Source of the DNA: Combretum micranthum
Taxonomy: Eukaryota > Streptophyta > Magnoliopsida > Myrtales > Combretaceae
DNA: 64,000 nucleotides
NCBI GenBank assembly: GCA_024138025.1
Contig: JAMXBD010000426.1
Span: 124,001-188,000, forward strand
Direction of reading: 5' to 3'
The notes beneath the pieces are model-generated. The model saw nothing but the letters and a program-made list of their open reading frames with translations. It searched no databases and was not told the origin of the DNA. Each line of letters begins with the position of its first letter. Position 1 is the stretch's first letter. Shown here piece after piece: positions 52,401 through 64,000 of the stretch. A program made the position numbers and the translations under genes.

Positions 52401-54239
52401 TAAAAGCTTTGAAATTGTCAGATATCATCTTAACAATATCAAGAAGTTGAGTTACATGTGAACTTTAGCGGTAAGTGATAATAAGTGGCAAAAGTTGTAT
52501 CGTGATTGAGGAAAATAAGTTCATTTTCAAGCATATTTATTTCTTGTATTGTTAACAATAACAACACATTCAATATTGTGATCACATGAAAAATAGTTTA
52601 AACATTCTTTTCTCTTATATATTAGATTTATTTCCTACTTTTTTCCTCCTTCCTTTTTAGGGATGCAATTGGAATGGGTTTGGGATGAGTCATATAATAC
52701 CCATACCCGATCCGATAGTTTATAAGGCGTCTCAAAACCCGAGAAAAATCCTATAAGGTCTTTTCATCTTACCCAGAACCTGCCTCGGTTTTAACAAACC
52801 CGATTCTTGACCCGACACACCCGATATAAATAAACTTGAAGTGTTTTTAAGGAATTTAAAGCTGGTGATACCATTCCTAGTGCTTCATCCTTCCAATAAA
52901 ATGAACATTTTTATAAAAGTTATTATTTAAATACCGGCAAAACTTGCTCCAAAGGTGGCACCTTAAAAACAAAAACAAAAAACCATAAAAAGACACTAGA
53001 AAAGTGTCTAGAAGCCATCTTAACACATTGTGACCTTTTAAAATCCACTTCGAAAACATCACTAGCCAAAAAAAACATTCCTCTATCACCCTAAAAAGAA
53101 AAAAAAATGAAAACACAAAACCTAAAAATCAACCACAACTAGTTAGTATTAAAATCCCAAATCAAAGTAGAAAAGACGAGAAGAAACAAAATTTTAAAAA
53201 TTAAAAAAAAGAAAAGAAAAGAGAAACCTAGCTTTCTTGTATTCCAGCCTCTTTCTTAATATAAAAAATACACATAAAAGCTTCAGAGTTTGAAGTTTGG
53301 CGGAGGTTGTCGAGATATTGGCATCAGTTTAAGTGGTTTTTGGTTATGGTTTTGTGTCTGGAGTTTGGTAGAGGTTGTGACGTGATTATGTTCATGGCCA
53401 ATGTGTGTGGTGTGTGTTCGGTGGTTTTCGACTTTAGTTTGTGGCTTCAGTGATTGTCGATGCTGAATGTAAGGTGGTGTTTGTTGTTGACAGTCGTGAG
53501 TAGGGGTCGTCGTATTTGCAGTGGTGGGTTTCTAGTTTTGGCTTGGCATTTCTGGTTGTAGAGAAAGAGAGAGAGAGAGAGAGAGTCGAGAGAGATTTAT
53601 GAGAGAGAAAGAGAGCTAAGTTCGTGTGAGAGAAGAAGAGGAGAGGTAGAGAGTGAAAGTGATAAGTGACGAAAACGTAAAAATTACAGCTAGGGTTTTT
53701 TTCTTTTTGTTTGAGAAGTTTGAGTTTAAAAACAGGGCACACTATGACATTGACATAGAACAAAAAAGAGGCTAAATTTTTATTATACTATATTCTAATG
53801 CTGGATCGAGTTTTTTATTGGGTCATATTTAAAGTTTCATTATATTATATTCTAATGCCATATTGGGTTTTCTATCAGGTATTATATATGACCTGAAACT
53901 GATCCAAAACAATATAGGGTTTTGATATGATATCCAAAACCTATCCTAAAACTCCTATAGGGTTTTTAATGGGTTAGGCAGGTAAGTATCTTGTAATGAC
54001 CCGTCTGGTTGCTCTCCTTCTCCTCTGTCTCTCTAATATTTAATTGACCCAACGAGTCACACGAATTAAAGGTCTAAACCGATCAGGACCCAACAATCCA
54101 CTAGGTCATTGATAGATTATGCCAAGTCGGGTTAGCAAGTCATGCTGTTAATGTCGGATCAAGCTTGGTCACTGGTCAAAGTCGATCCATACTGACGTTT
54201 ACTTCGAGCCTTCTAAAGTTTATTGTTTATTTATATTTT
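52401..54239. other. Intergenic repeat-like DNA, no gene
   Basis: Contains short acccga/gggt-rich stretches at 52680-52830 and 53810-53990 that may be the arms of an old foldback element, an A-rich stretch (52965-53220) and a GA tract (53567-53600). No conserved ORF. Confidence 0.6.
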
Positions 54240-54647
54240 GGCTAAATTATATAGAAACGTATCAACGTTTGGGGTAAGTTCATATAAGGTATCAAGTTTG
54301 GGATAATTTCATTTAAGGTATCAATGTTTCAAGTAGTTAAACAAAAAATGAATCAATGTTTTGAAATTAATTCATTTAAGGTATCAATGTTTTTAATGGT
54401 TAAAAAAAGGTATCAAAGTTTTACAAAGTAAGTCAAATAAGATAGTAATACTTGACCTTTCACAAAAACTAAAGAAGATTAATTGAAAATTAGTCCAAAC
54501 ATTGATACTTTAAGAGAATGTTACAAAAGGTTGATATCTCATTTGGTTATCTTTATAAAATGTTGATTCCTCTTTTTAATCACTTAAAAAATTGATATCT
54601 TAAATAAACTTATTCCTAAACGTTGGTACCTTGTAGCGTAATTTTCC
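54240..54647. mobile_element. MITE of the ggtatcaacgttt family, copy 2
   Basis: 408-bp foldback. Left end ggctaaattatatagaaacg.atcaacgttt, right end (reverse complement) ggaaaattacgctacaaggtaccaacgttt. Internal sequence (gtcaaataagat..taat.cttgacc, gattaattgaaaatta) matches the copy at 29833-30145. Confidence 0.75.
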
Positions 54648-54760
54648 TTTTATACTTTATGTTGTACGTTATATAATAATAGTCTATATCATATGCACTA
54701 TTAAAGCAAAACCACCTCATTTGGTATATTTAGTGTAAATGCTTTTAATATAATGTTTTT

Positions 54761-55175
54761 AGCATATTGGCATAAAATATTTTTCACATCCCTGAAATCA
54801 TGAAAATTAAATAGGATTTGAATATAACTAAATAAGGATTGAATAGACATAATCTTTTTCTTTTTTAGCATATGGGCATAAAATATTTTTGGTATCCTTG
54901 AAATCATGAAATTAAATAGGGTTTAAATAAAATTAAATAGGAATTGAATAGATATACTCTTTTTTGCGTAAAATATTTTTAATATCTCCGAAATTATGAA
55001 ATTAAGTACGATTTGAATAGAATTAATAAGGGATTGAATAAACATAGTTTTTTTCTTTTTTAGTATATAGGCATAAAATATTTTGGTATCCTTGAAATCA
55101 TGAAAACAAATAGGGTATAAATAGAATTAAATAGGGGTTGAATAGACATAGTTTTTTTTTTTTTTCCTTTTTTAG
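54761..55175 (+). repeat. Four-copy tandem array, ~105-bp unit
   Basis: Units start at about 54761, 54867, 54966 and 55062 with agcatat.ggcataaaatattttt, continue atc(c/t)..gaaatcatgaaa.t(a)aa(a)tagg.tttgaat and end tgaatagacata.tcttttt. Diverged, AT-rich. Confidence 0.85.
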
Positions 55176-56188
55176 CCCAAGCATGTATTTTTATATATCG
55201 ATCTAAACCTCTGATACCATATTTATGCATAGCAGTTACCTAACATGAAGAAGTTACTTGTGAAAAATACAATTGTAATTATGATTTGTAATTAATTTCC
55301 TAATGTCTATGACTAATTAAAGCTGTCATCTTTCAATCTGTCAAAAAAATATATCTATTTAATTTATATATGTTAGGTTGTTTTATTTGTACACACATCA
55401 CAGGTGCGTCATCTGCTTGTAATCATAATATTAAACCTTTATTTTAGATGATTGTAACGTTAACCTTAATATGTATCAAAGCAAGAAATTATGGGTTCAC
55501 ATTTTGGGCACTCATTAAATCCCATCTTATTAAGTTGTTTATTTGATGAATTTTAGTCAAATATCCCAGCACTCAAGTAAAGAGGAATGTTATAGAATAA
55601 TTATTCGCATCATATTTATAAGCTTAACTTTTAGATTAATGAATGAAGCGCAAATCTTAACATTTTATAACTAAAAATGTGTGTGTATATAAAGGGTTGA
55701 TCACAATGGAGCTCCACTCCTAATTAAATCATGATGCTAAACGAAGTTATGATTTGCTCCACTTCTAAAGTTATATTATAGCTTAGTTGCATGAAGGTGA
55801 GATACGTTTGAATCTTCTTCTATTATAATTAGTTTGTAAGCGGAAAGTGGAAAGAAGTAAAACGATAAAGAGAAGATAAAAATTACCGAGTTTATTGTGA
55901 AGATGATGTGGAAGGGGATTGTTCGTGCATCATGGTTTGCCTTCTACATTTGCGGTGGCGTTTCTGCCATAAATTCAAGTGCACAAAATAGTCATTACTC
56001 GTTTGGGTAAACTAAAGGGTTGTCTATAATATTAAAATAAAAAAGGTTTGTCATGAAAATAACATAAATAAATATAGATACATCTTTAATCACCTTTTAC
56101 CCTGCATTTCAGCTCACTTTGATTAGCATCTTAACCACCCTTTGCTACGTGCCTTTATTTTGCTTTAGTTTGGTTTCGTCAAACATTT
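55176..56188. other. AT-rich intergenic DNA
   Basis: No ORF, RNA gene or mobile element supported. Confidence 0.7.
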
Positions 56189-56653
56189 TTCTTGTTTTTA
56201 TTGCATAATTATATCAATCAATAGTTTACTTTAAGGTGGTTTGAACGTATTAACATGTTTTTTGTATAGTTTGATACTCTAGATTTATCAAATCTCTTAT
56301 TTTATATTCGGTTCCCTTTTTCTTTCGCGCTAGTTTATTTCCTAATAGTATATGAAAACGTAAGATTCCCATTTTGTGACCATATGATTGGACGAAGTAC
56401 CCTTATGGGTTATTTATCAATGAGGTTGATTATTTTTCACATTGAAAAACTTTCAAGTCAATAATCTAGAAAGTTTTATTATATTAATTTCTACAACAGT
56501 TGAGCAGATAATCTTATTGTACTTGATACCATGTTTTAATTTACTTGATTAGAGAGGTTCTAGATGGATATTAAAATCATAAGGTGGTATCTATGATTTT
56601 CTAAAACTTGCTCTCATGAAGTAGAAGCAGGTACAACAACATTATAAGCCTAT

Positions 56654-56934
56654 TGTAAGAAATCAAACTAGACAATTAGAATGAGCAATTAATTTCCTAA
56701 TTTTATAGTCTGTATTTTAGGAATTAGTATTCTAGAATTATGGCTAATTAAATAATATTCTATATATGTATATATTATATAGTAATTGTTCCATAAAGTA
56801 GATTGTATTTTTTAGGAATTGACCATTGACTGCTTCTATCCCTCATGTGTGTGTGTACTTAGTTCTTACTAATAATATCAATTTTAGCTTTATGTTTTTT
56901 TATTAAAAATATCATTTAGCTTCATGGTATTAGA
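56654..56934 (+). repeat. Duplicated 5' LTR, copy 1
   Basis: 281 bp, begins TGTAAGAAATCAAAC, ends TTTAGCTTCA, preceded by CCTAT. Produced with its flank by the tandem duplication rather than by separate insertion. Confidence 0.9.
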
Positions 56935-57856
56935 GTTGAGGCTCTAAATCCCTAACCTTTTCTTTCTTTTCGACTTCTAAGTCATCATTTAATCAATTAT
57001 ATGGTTGATTTTCCTTTAGCTATAGATGTTTCAGCACTTACTATAATCAAGGATCATTCATATTCATTTGATGTTGTTGCACTCACTTCTTGAGGAATAT
57101 CTCAAAATACCAATGATAATTGGTCACGAAGAGTACGCCTCTGGTGTGATCATTGCAAGAAGCTGGCCTACTTCAAGGAGACATGCTAGAAATTACAAGG
57201 AAAGCTTCCCAATTGGAAGCCAAGCCAAGATCATGAGTCTAAGGAAACACAGCCCTCACTAAGACATCTCAATCCAACAATCAGGCACCTTTCACCAAAG
57301 ATCCATTAGAATTGCTCTAGCAACTTGTTCATAATGCCAACATCACAGTTTATTCTTGTTTTTATTGCATAATTATATCAATCAATAGTTTACTTTAAGG
57401 TGGTTTGAACGTATTAACATGTTTTTTGTATAGTTTGATACTCTAGATTTATCAAATCTCTTATTTTATATCCAGTTCCCTTTTTCTTTCACACTATTTT
57501 ATTTCCTAATAGTATATGAAAACGTAAGATTCCCATTTTGTGACCATATGATTGGACGAAGTACCCTTATGGGTTATTTATCAATGAGGTTGATTATTTT
57601 TCACATTGAAAAACTTTCAAGTCAATAATCTAGAAAGTTTTATTATATTAATTTCTATAACTATTCCAGATAGTCAAATAATGAATTAGATAATCTAATC
57701 AAAAAGTTGAGCAGATAATCTTATTGTACTTGATACCATGTTTTAATTTACTTGATTAGAGAGGTTCTAGATGGATATTAAAGTCATAAGGTGGTATCCA
57801 TACCTAAAACTTGCTCTCATGAAGTAGAAGCAGGTACAACAACATTATAAGCCTAT

Positions 57857-58149
57857 TGTAAGAAATCAAGCTAGTCAATTAGAAGGAGCAATTAATTGCC
57901 TGATTTTATAGTCTATATTTTAGGAATTAGTATTCTAGAATTATGGGTAATTAAATAATATTCTATATATGTATATATATATATAGTAATTGTTCCATAA
58001 AGTAGATTGTATTTTTTAGGAATTGACCATTGACTACTTCTATCCCTCGGGTGGGTGGGTGTGTGTGTGTGTGTGTGTACTTGGTTCTTACTACTAATAT
58101 ATCAATTTTAGCTTCATGTTTTTTTTATTAAAAATATCGTTTAGCTTCA
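57857..58149 (+). repeat. 5' LTR (copy 2, adjacent to the body)
   Basis: 293 bp, TG...CA, contains a (GT)n expansion at 58060-58078 absent from the other LTRs. Confidence 0.93.
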
Positions 58150-58934
58150 TGGTATCAGAGCTAAGGCTTTAAATCCCTAATCTTTTCTTTCTTTTAAACT
58201 TCTAAGTCATCATTTAATCAATTCCATGGTTGATTTTCCTTTAGCTATAGATGTTTCAGCACTTGCTGGAATCAAGGATCATTCATATTCATTTGATGTT
58301 GCTGCACTCGCTTCTCAAGGAATATCTCAAAATACCAATGATAATTGGTCACAAAGAGGACGCCTCTGGTGTGATCATTGCAAGAAGCCAGGCTACTTCA
58401 AGGAGACATGCTAGAAATTACAAGGAAAGCTTCCCAATTGGAAGCCAAGCCAAGATCATGAGTCTAAAGGAAACAAAGCTTCCCAATTGGAAGCCAAGCC
58501 AAGATCATGAATCTAAGGAAACACAACCCTCACTAAGATATCTCAATCCAACAATCAGGCACCTTTCACCAAAGATCAATTAGAATTGCTCTAGCAACTT
58601 TTTCATAAAGCCAACGTCACAGTTTATCCAACATCTACCAATGTTGGAGATGGTTCAAAACATGGTTTGGGTAACCCTGCACTCCATGTGGCTCAAACAC
58701 CCCCATCTTCATGGATAATGGACTCTAATGCATCAAATCATATGGCAAGTGATATATCTCTTTTCATAACTTATTCACCTTATAATGGTGCTCAAATAGT
58801 ACGTATAGCCAATGGTGTACGCACCACAGTAGCAGGAACAATCCATCTCTCAACCACTCTTACTCTTTATTCTGTGTTATTTGTGCCTAATCTTGGTTGT
58901 AACCTGATCTCAGCTAGCAAACTAAGTAGTGATC

Positions 58935-59466
58935 CACACTATGAAACTAAATTCTTTGCCAAATATTGTGTATTTTAGGACTTGAGCTTAGGGAGGATGA
59001 TTGGCAAAGCTGAGCTTCGTATGGGCCTCTATATTCTTGATGTGAACACCTTGTCCATTCACAATTCATCCAACTCCATCCCTAATAATAAATTAAGTCC
59101 TCAATGTTGGTCGGTTCATAGTCTTAAATTGGTTGGTCAGTCAAATAAGGACGGTGCAATCATGATGTGGCACTTTCAATTAGGTCATCCTAATTTTTTG
59201 CACACTATGAAGCTAAATTCTTTGCCAAATATTGTGTATTTTGGGACTTCAGCTCGAGGAGGATGATTGGCAATGATGAGCTTCGTGTAGGCCTCTATGT
59301 TCTTGATGTGAACACCTTGTCCATTCACAATTCGTCCAACTCCATCTTTAATAATAAATTAAGTCCTCAATGTTGGTCGGTTCATAGTCTTAGATCGGTT
59401 GGTTAGTCAAATAAGGATAGTGCAATCATGATGTGGCATTTTCAATTAGGTCATCCTAATTTTTTA
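58935..59466 (+). repeat. 266-bp tandem duplication within protease-integrase
   Basis: 58935-59200 and 59201-59466 are close copies, both starting cacactatgaa and ending aggtcatcctaatttttt. They include the GLY.LDVNTLSIHNS and WHFQLGHPN segments, so the integrase zinc-finger start is present twice. Confidence 0.92.
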
Positions 59467-62365
59467 TACATGAAACGATTGTATCGATCTTTATATATCA
59501 ATAAAAATCCCAATTCATTTCATTGTGAAGTTTGTCAATTTGCGAAGCATACTTAAAGCTCTTATTATCCACGACCCTACAAGCTAAGTCATCATGGTTC
59601 TCTCATTCATGGAGATATTTGGGGGCTAACTCGGATCCCTAACACTACTAATGCTCGATGGTTTTTATTGTTAGTTGATGATCATACCCGATTATGTTGG
59701 GCATTTCTTATGAAAGAAAAAACTAAGACCAATCAAATTTTCTAGCACTTCCATGTTATGGTTAAAAACTAGTTTAAAACCAACATTCAAATCCTCAAGA
59801 CTGACAATGATAGAGATATCTTTAATTTTAATCTCAGCCCATGCCTCAAGTCCCATGGTATTGTTTAACAAAGTCCATACGTTGGCACCCCTTAATAAAA
59901 CGGTGTGGCCAAATGAAAAAACCATCATATTCTCAAAGTTGCTCTATCTTGACTTTTTTTCAAACCAATGTTCTAAGAAATTTTGGGGTGAAGTTGTCCT
60001 CACAGCCACATATCTCATTAATATAATGCCCTCATGAGGCTTCAAATTCAAATCACCACTACAAACTCTCCATGGTCTTTATTTAAACTCATGGCTAGTG
60101 TCCCAAGTTTCTTTCAAACTTTTTGGCTACACTACGTTTATTCATGTCGATGCTCAAAACCATGGCAAACTTGATGCTTGTACTCTTAAATGTATTTTCA
60201 TCGGATACTCGCAAAATCAAAAAGGCTATAAATGCTTCTCTACTATCGTAAGTAAAATCTACCACACCATGGACGTCGCTTTTTTTAAGATAAACCATTC
60301 TTTCCTAGTTTTGCAATTCAAGGGGTGCATGATACTCATGAATTACAAAATTGGGATTGGTCAGCCGTCCTTGAGTTAAGTTCATCTAGCTCTTCTGTCT
60401 CCAGTCTACCAAACCTGGTTCCTTTCTCACATACACAAATCATCCCATAAGAATCACCAAATTCATCATCCAAAACAAGTCTAACAAATTCATCATTTGT
60501 TGTATACCCTAAACATCTCCTTCTCCTTGATGAAGAAATAAATGTTTACACAAGAAGAAAAATACCTCTTCAGCACGAACTCAGTTAGCGAAACCACTCC
60601 CCTAAGCTCAATTGATCCTGCAAGAACACTAGATGAGGTAGAGTTTAATTCACAATCATACAATGAAATGGTGACAGATTATGATCCAGAGTTAGATTTT
60701 CCTGTTGCTTAAAGAAAAGGTGTTCAATGCACTCAACGTCTACTCTACAATTACATCTCTTATTCAAACCTATCATAGAAATTTTGAGCATTTGTAACTT
60801 CTCTAGATAAAATAACGATTGCTAGTTCAATTTATGAAGCTCTAAAAGTTCCTAAATGGCAAACAACAACCATAGAGGAGTGCAATGCGCTTGAGAAAAA
60901 TGACACATGGGTCCTAGCATCATTACCACCTGGTAAGAAGACCATGGGATGTAAATGGATATTCTTAGTTAAGCAAAAGGCTGATGAAGGCATTTATAGA
61001 TACAAGGTTTGGTTAGTAGCTAAAGCGTTCACTCAGTCATACAGAATTGATTATCAGGAAACTTTTTCTTATGTGGTTAGGCTTCATACAGTACGTGTCT
61101 TATTATCCATTACTGTCAGTCAAGATTGGTCTTTGTTTCGGCTCGATGTAAAGAATGCTTTCCTAAATGGAGATTTCGTCAAGGATGTCTATAAAATATA
61201 CTAGCCGATTTTGAAACCGAGCAAACCAAAGGAAAAGCGTGCAAGCTACAAAAAGCTTTATATAGACTCAAACAATAACCCCGAGCGTGGTTTGATAGGT
61301 TCGCAAAGGTACTTAAACAGTATGATTACTTACAGTCTCAAGCGAATCACACGTTATTCATCAAACATTTCATAGAGGGGAGAATTACAGTATTGATTGT
61401 CTATGTTGATGATATAGTTCTTACTGGGAATCATGAATGAGAGATAAGAAAACTCAAGATCTTATCGTCCGAAGAATTTGAAATCAAAGACTTAGGACAT
61501 TTAAGATGTTTTCTAGAAATGGAAGTGGCCAGAACTAGTAAAGGACTTTTAGTCTCACAACGTAAGTATGCTTTGGATCTCCTAAGCAAGACTGGCTTGA
61601 GTGGGTGCAAGCCGGTTGAGACTCCTATGGATCCTAATACAAAATTAATGCCTCCGACTGAAGAGTTAGCGGTAGATAAGGGGCAGTATCAATGCTTGGT
61701 AGGAAAGTTGGTATATTTGACACATATACGCCCATATATAAGATTTACAATCAGTCTTGTTAGTCAATTCCTGAGCAATTCATCTGTGAATCACATGGAG
61801 GCAGTGAGTCGAATCTCAAGTATCTCAATAAGGATCTTGGAAAGCGGCTAATGTTTAAGAAAACACTTGATCAATCCCTTTTAATCTACATAGATGCATA
61901 TTGGGTTGGATCTCCTATTGATTGAAAGTCTACATTTGGATACTGTTCATTTTGTTTGGGGAAACTTGGTAACATGGTGAAGTAAAAAGCAGCACGTGGT
62001 AGCTCGCTACAATGCTGAAGCCGAGTTTCAAGCAATAACTCAAGGCATATGTGAAGGAATTTTGTTAAATCGACTATTAAGCGAACTCAAGATTAGTAAT
62101 TTTGATCCTAATAAAATTATGTGCGACAACCAATCAACAATTGCAATTGCCAGAAATCCAGTTCATTTTGATATGACAAAACATGTCAAAATCGATAGGC
62201 ACTTTATCAGAGAGAAAATAGAAGGCAATGATATTTCTCTCAATTTTGTACCCTCTCAGCAGAAAGTAGCAGACATTCTAACAAAGGCCTTATTTCGAAC
62301 CAACTTCATTGAACTAAGTTCCATGCTTGATTTAATGAACATATACCGCCTAGTTTGAGGGGAAG

Positions 62366-62651
62366 TGTAAGAAATCAAACTAGTCAATTAGAAGGAGCAA
62401 TTAATTTCTTGATTTTATGGTCTATATTTTAGGAATTAGTATCCTATAATTATAGCTAATTAAACAATATTCTATATATGTATATATATATATATAGTAA
62501 TTGAAACATAAAGTATATTCTATTTTTTAGGAGTTGACCATTGACCAATTCTATCCCTCATGTATATATATGTGTACTCAATTCTTATCAATAATATATC
62601 AATTTTAGCTTCATGTTTTTTTTTTTAAATAAAAAACATCATTTAGCTTCA
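62366..62651 (+). repeat. 3' LTR of the downstream copia element
   Basis: 286 bp, begins TGTAAGAAATCAAACTAG, ends TTTAGCTTCA, followed by CCTAT. Confidence 0.93.
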
Positions 62652-62746
62652 CCTATACCTACCTTAAGCTTGTATTATAGAGTACAAGATATGGGTTATA
62701 AGCAATCACAGATACAAGTTATAAGTAACCGCATGCCTACGTTATT

Positions 62747-63171
62747 AATGGCATATTTGGTATGCAGGAATGAGCTAGAATAAAATCGCGATTCTAGCTT
62801 TCATTCCTTTTCCCAATGTTTAGAAGTGTTTTAAGAAGTCGAAATCATGATTCATTGGAATCAAAATTCTGGCTTTTAGGAGGAATTCGATTTCACCCTC
62901 TTAAAGGCAGAATTGCGATTCTGTTCTATCCATATATATGGTTATTTTTTTTATTACATTTTTATCCTACACATTTTTATTATCTATATTTAATATGAAT
63001 GGTATTTTTGACAAATCTTATTAAATAATTATTCCATTCTATGAATGTATCCAAACATAAGAATGGATTTGTCATTTACTTATTGAATCCATTCTATTCC
63101 ATTCCTATGATTCCAATCCAATCCATTCCATTCCATTTTCAAATGATTCTAGCGTACCAAATCTGACATAA
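62747..63171. mobile_element. MITE-like element with tttggtatgc ends
   Basis: Left end ggcatatttggtatgc and right end (reverse complement) gtcagatttggtacgc form an imperfect inverted repeat; inside are gaat-/attcc-rich inverted segments (aatcgcgattcta, ccattccattcc). No ORF. A clear target duplication was not found. Confidence 0.5.
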
Positions 63172-63228
63172 AAATATTAACTACCAATAATTGGGGTATA
63201 TTTGGATGGTATGCTTTTCATCAGTATT

Positions 63229-64000
63229 TGTAAAGACCTGACTCCTCAATCGGGTAAGACAAGTCCTTAACCACGCATAATACACAAAGGTAATATAAGT
63301 AAGGTTGTCCGAAAATGAAATATTTATGTTGATTGCTTGATTAAACCTGTCAAATTATAAAGCTTTTACAAAAACTACTCATGAAGAGTATATTTACTTT
63401 ACATATCATCATATAACAGTACCATGAGGTTGGTACTTCAAAAATTACAAAGTTTTAATCTTTTACAAAAATATAACAAAAACTTGAATATTTTAAATTA
63501 CAACTCTTAAGTTTATGAGTAAACCTTCAAAAATTATTACATCCCATTCTAAAGTCTTGAAAAGGTCTTCTTAAAACAAACATCACAAGGAAAGTGGTTC
63601 CTGGTCATCCCATTCATCCAAGAAGTCCTCAAAGTCCATCCCATATCCCAAAGTATCATAGAATTCATCCTCATTGGCACCCAAAAGGGAAAAAGTGTGC
63701 CAAGGGCCCAATACACAACAACACAAGCAAATACAAAGTAGCACACATTTTTAACTAATGCAATGCAAAACTAATAATTTAATTATCTTTAATTAAGTAA
63801 GCAAATCAACATTAGTGCGTTTAAACTCTAATGAAATCTTTGGGAATCCAGGGATCTTGAGTAACAGCAGCTACTCAAGGGGTTAATATAAGAAGTTCAA
63901 ATACTTATATATGTTATATAGCTTTATAAGAAAATAATATTATTTAGGGTCCACGGTCGTTTCTCATCTTTATTTAACTTAATCCATAATATCATTTAGT
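63229..64000 (-). mobile_element. Long LTR (same family as 46823-49554), cut by window end
   Basis: Starts TGTAAAGACC at 63229 after gtatt (63224-63228), and aligns in order with 46823 onward: aaggttgtcc, ttggtacttcaaaa.attacaaagttt, catagaattcatc, ttgggaatc..ggg.tc.tgagtaa.agcagct.ctcaagg.gttaatata, and gttt ctcatctttacttaactt. Not visible whether it is solo or part of a full element. Confidence 0.82.

Larger units (their letters stand above)
56189..58626 (+). repeat. Tandem duplication (~1.2 kb) of flank, LTR and gag leader
   Basis: Copy 1 is 56189-57352 and copy 2 is 57353-58626. Each holds about 460-500 bp of non-element flank, the CCTAT target site, a copia 5' LTR, the PBS (tggtattagag in copy 1, tggtatcagagc in copy 2) and the start of the gag region with the CDHCKK-type knuckle. 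Copy 2 is longer by a 46-bp segment near 57660-57705 and a ~63-bp internal duplication at 58425-58520. Confidence 0.92.
57857..62651 (+). mobile_element. Ty1/copia retrotransposon, decayed
   Basis: 4795 bp between CCTAT (57852-57856) and CCTAT (62652-62656). LTRs 57857-58149 and 62366-62651, PBS tggtatcagagc at 58150, polypurine ttgaggggaag before 62366. Pol relics in + orientation: knuckle CDHCKKPGYFKETC (58371-58412), protease WIMDSNASNHMA (58705; DSG changed to DSN), integrase (59160-60370) with a 266-bp internal duplication, RT from WIFLVKQKADEG (60957) to YVDDIV (61402-61419, retained) and RNase H (61855-62358; CDNQSTIAIARNPVHFDMTK). Numerous stops and frameshifts; most of gag is missing. 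Confidence 0.94.

Noticed and set aside
52660..54000. Possible long foldback between acccga-rich arms
   Set aside because: Arms match too loosely by eye to call ends or a target duplication.
55209..55220. ctctgataccat, complement of a tRNA-Met primer-binding site
   Set aside because: No LTR end or coding relic next to it could be found; may be chance or a deeply decayed element.

Overview
The window is plant nuclear DNA, most likely from an angiosperm with long, transposon-filled introns. The evidence is a spliced gene with GT-AG introns, long AT-rich non-coding stretches, and Ty1/copia, LINE, SINE and MITE-type elements in several states of decay. The species cannot be named from the sequence. 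There are no bacterial genes, CRISPR arrays, rRNA genes or convincing tRNA genes.

One host gene fills positions 1 to 51794 on the + strand: NRPC2 (RPC2), the second-largest subunit of RNA polymerase III. I traced 35 exons by hand (3229 bp). All have GT-AG borders, all phases agree, and there is no internal stop. They encode the last 1075 residues of the protein; roughly the first 80 to 90 residues and the promoter lie upstream of the window. About 94% of the gene in the window is intron. Seven introns (1, 8, 22, 25, 28, 30 and 34) hold about 41 kb of the 48.6 kb of intron sequence, and nearly all the recognisable transposons.

Intron contents: intron 1 holds an antisense LINE fragment. Intron 8 holds an old antisense copia element that was itself hit by a SINE and two DNA-transposon-like elements. 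Intron 11 holds a 268-bp MITE. Intron 22 holds a sense LINE, a SINE-like element and direct repeats. Intron 25 holds an antisense copia relic, a G30 tract and a MITE. Intron 28 holds a nearly pristine-LTR copia element (31806-36911, TSD GGTAG). Intron 30 holds LINE pieces and a three-copy tandem repeat. Intron 34 holds a copia deletion derivative (TSD ATACC) and a 2.7-kb solo LTR (TSD AATAC).

From 51795 to 64000 there is a 3' UTR and then intergenic repeat DNA: a MITE related to the one in intron 25, a four-copy tandem array, a decayed sense copia element (TSD CCTAT) whose 5' LTR, flank and leader have been tandemly duplicated, a MITE-like element, and the start of a second copy of the long LTR family seen in intron 34. 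No second host gene was found.

I found no new multi-gene system. The most informative signals are the nested insertion history in intron 8, the young but coding-broken copia element in intron 28, the solo-LTR pair, and the tandem duplication that captured a target site plus LTR.
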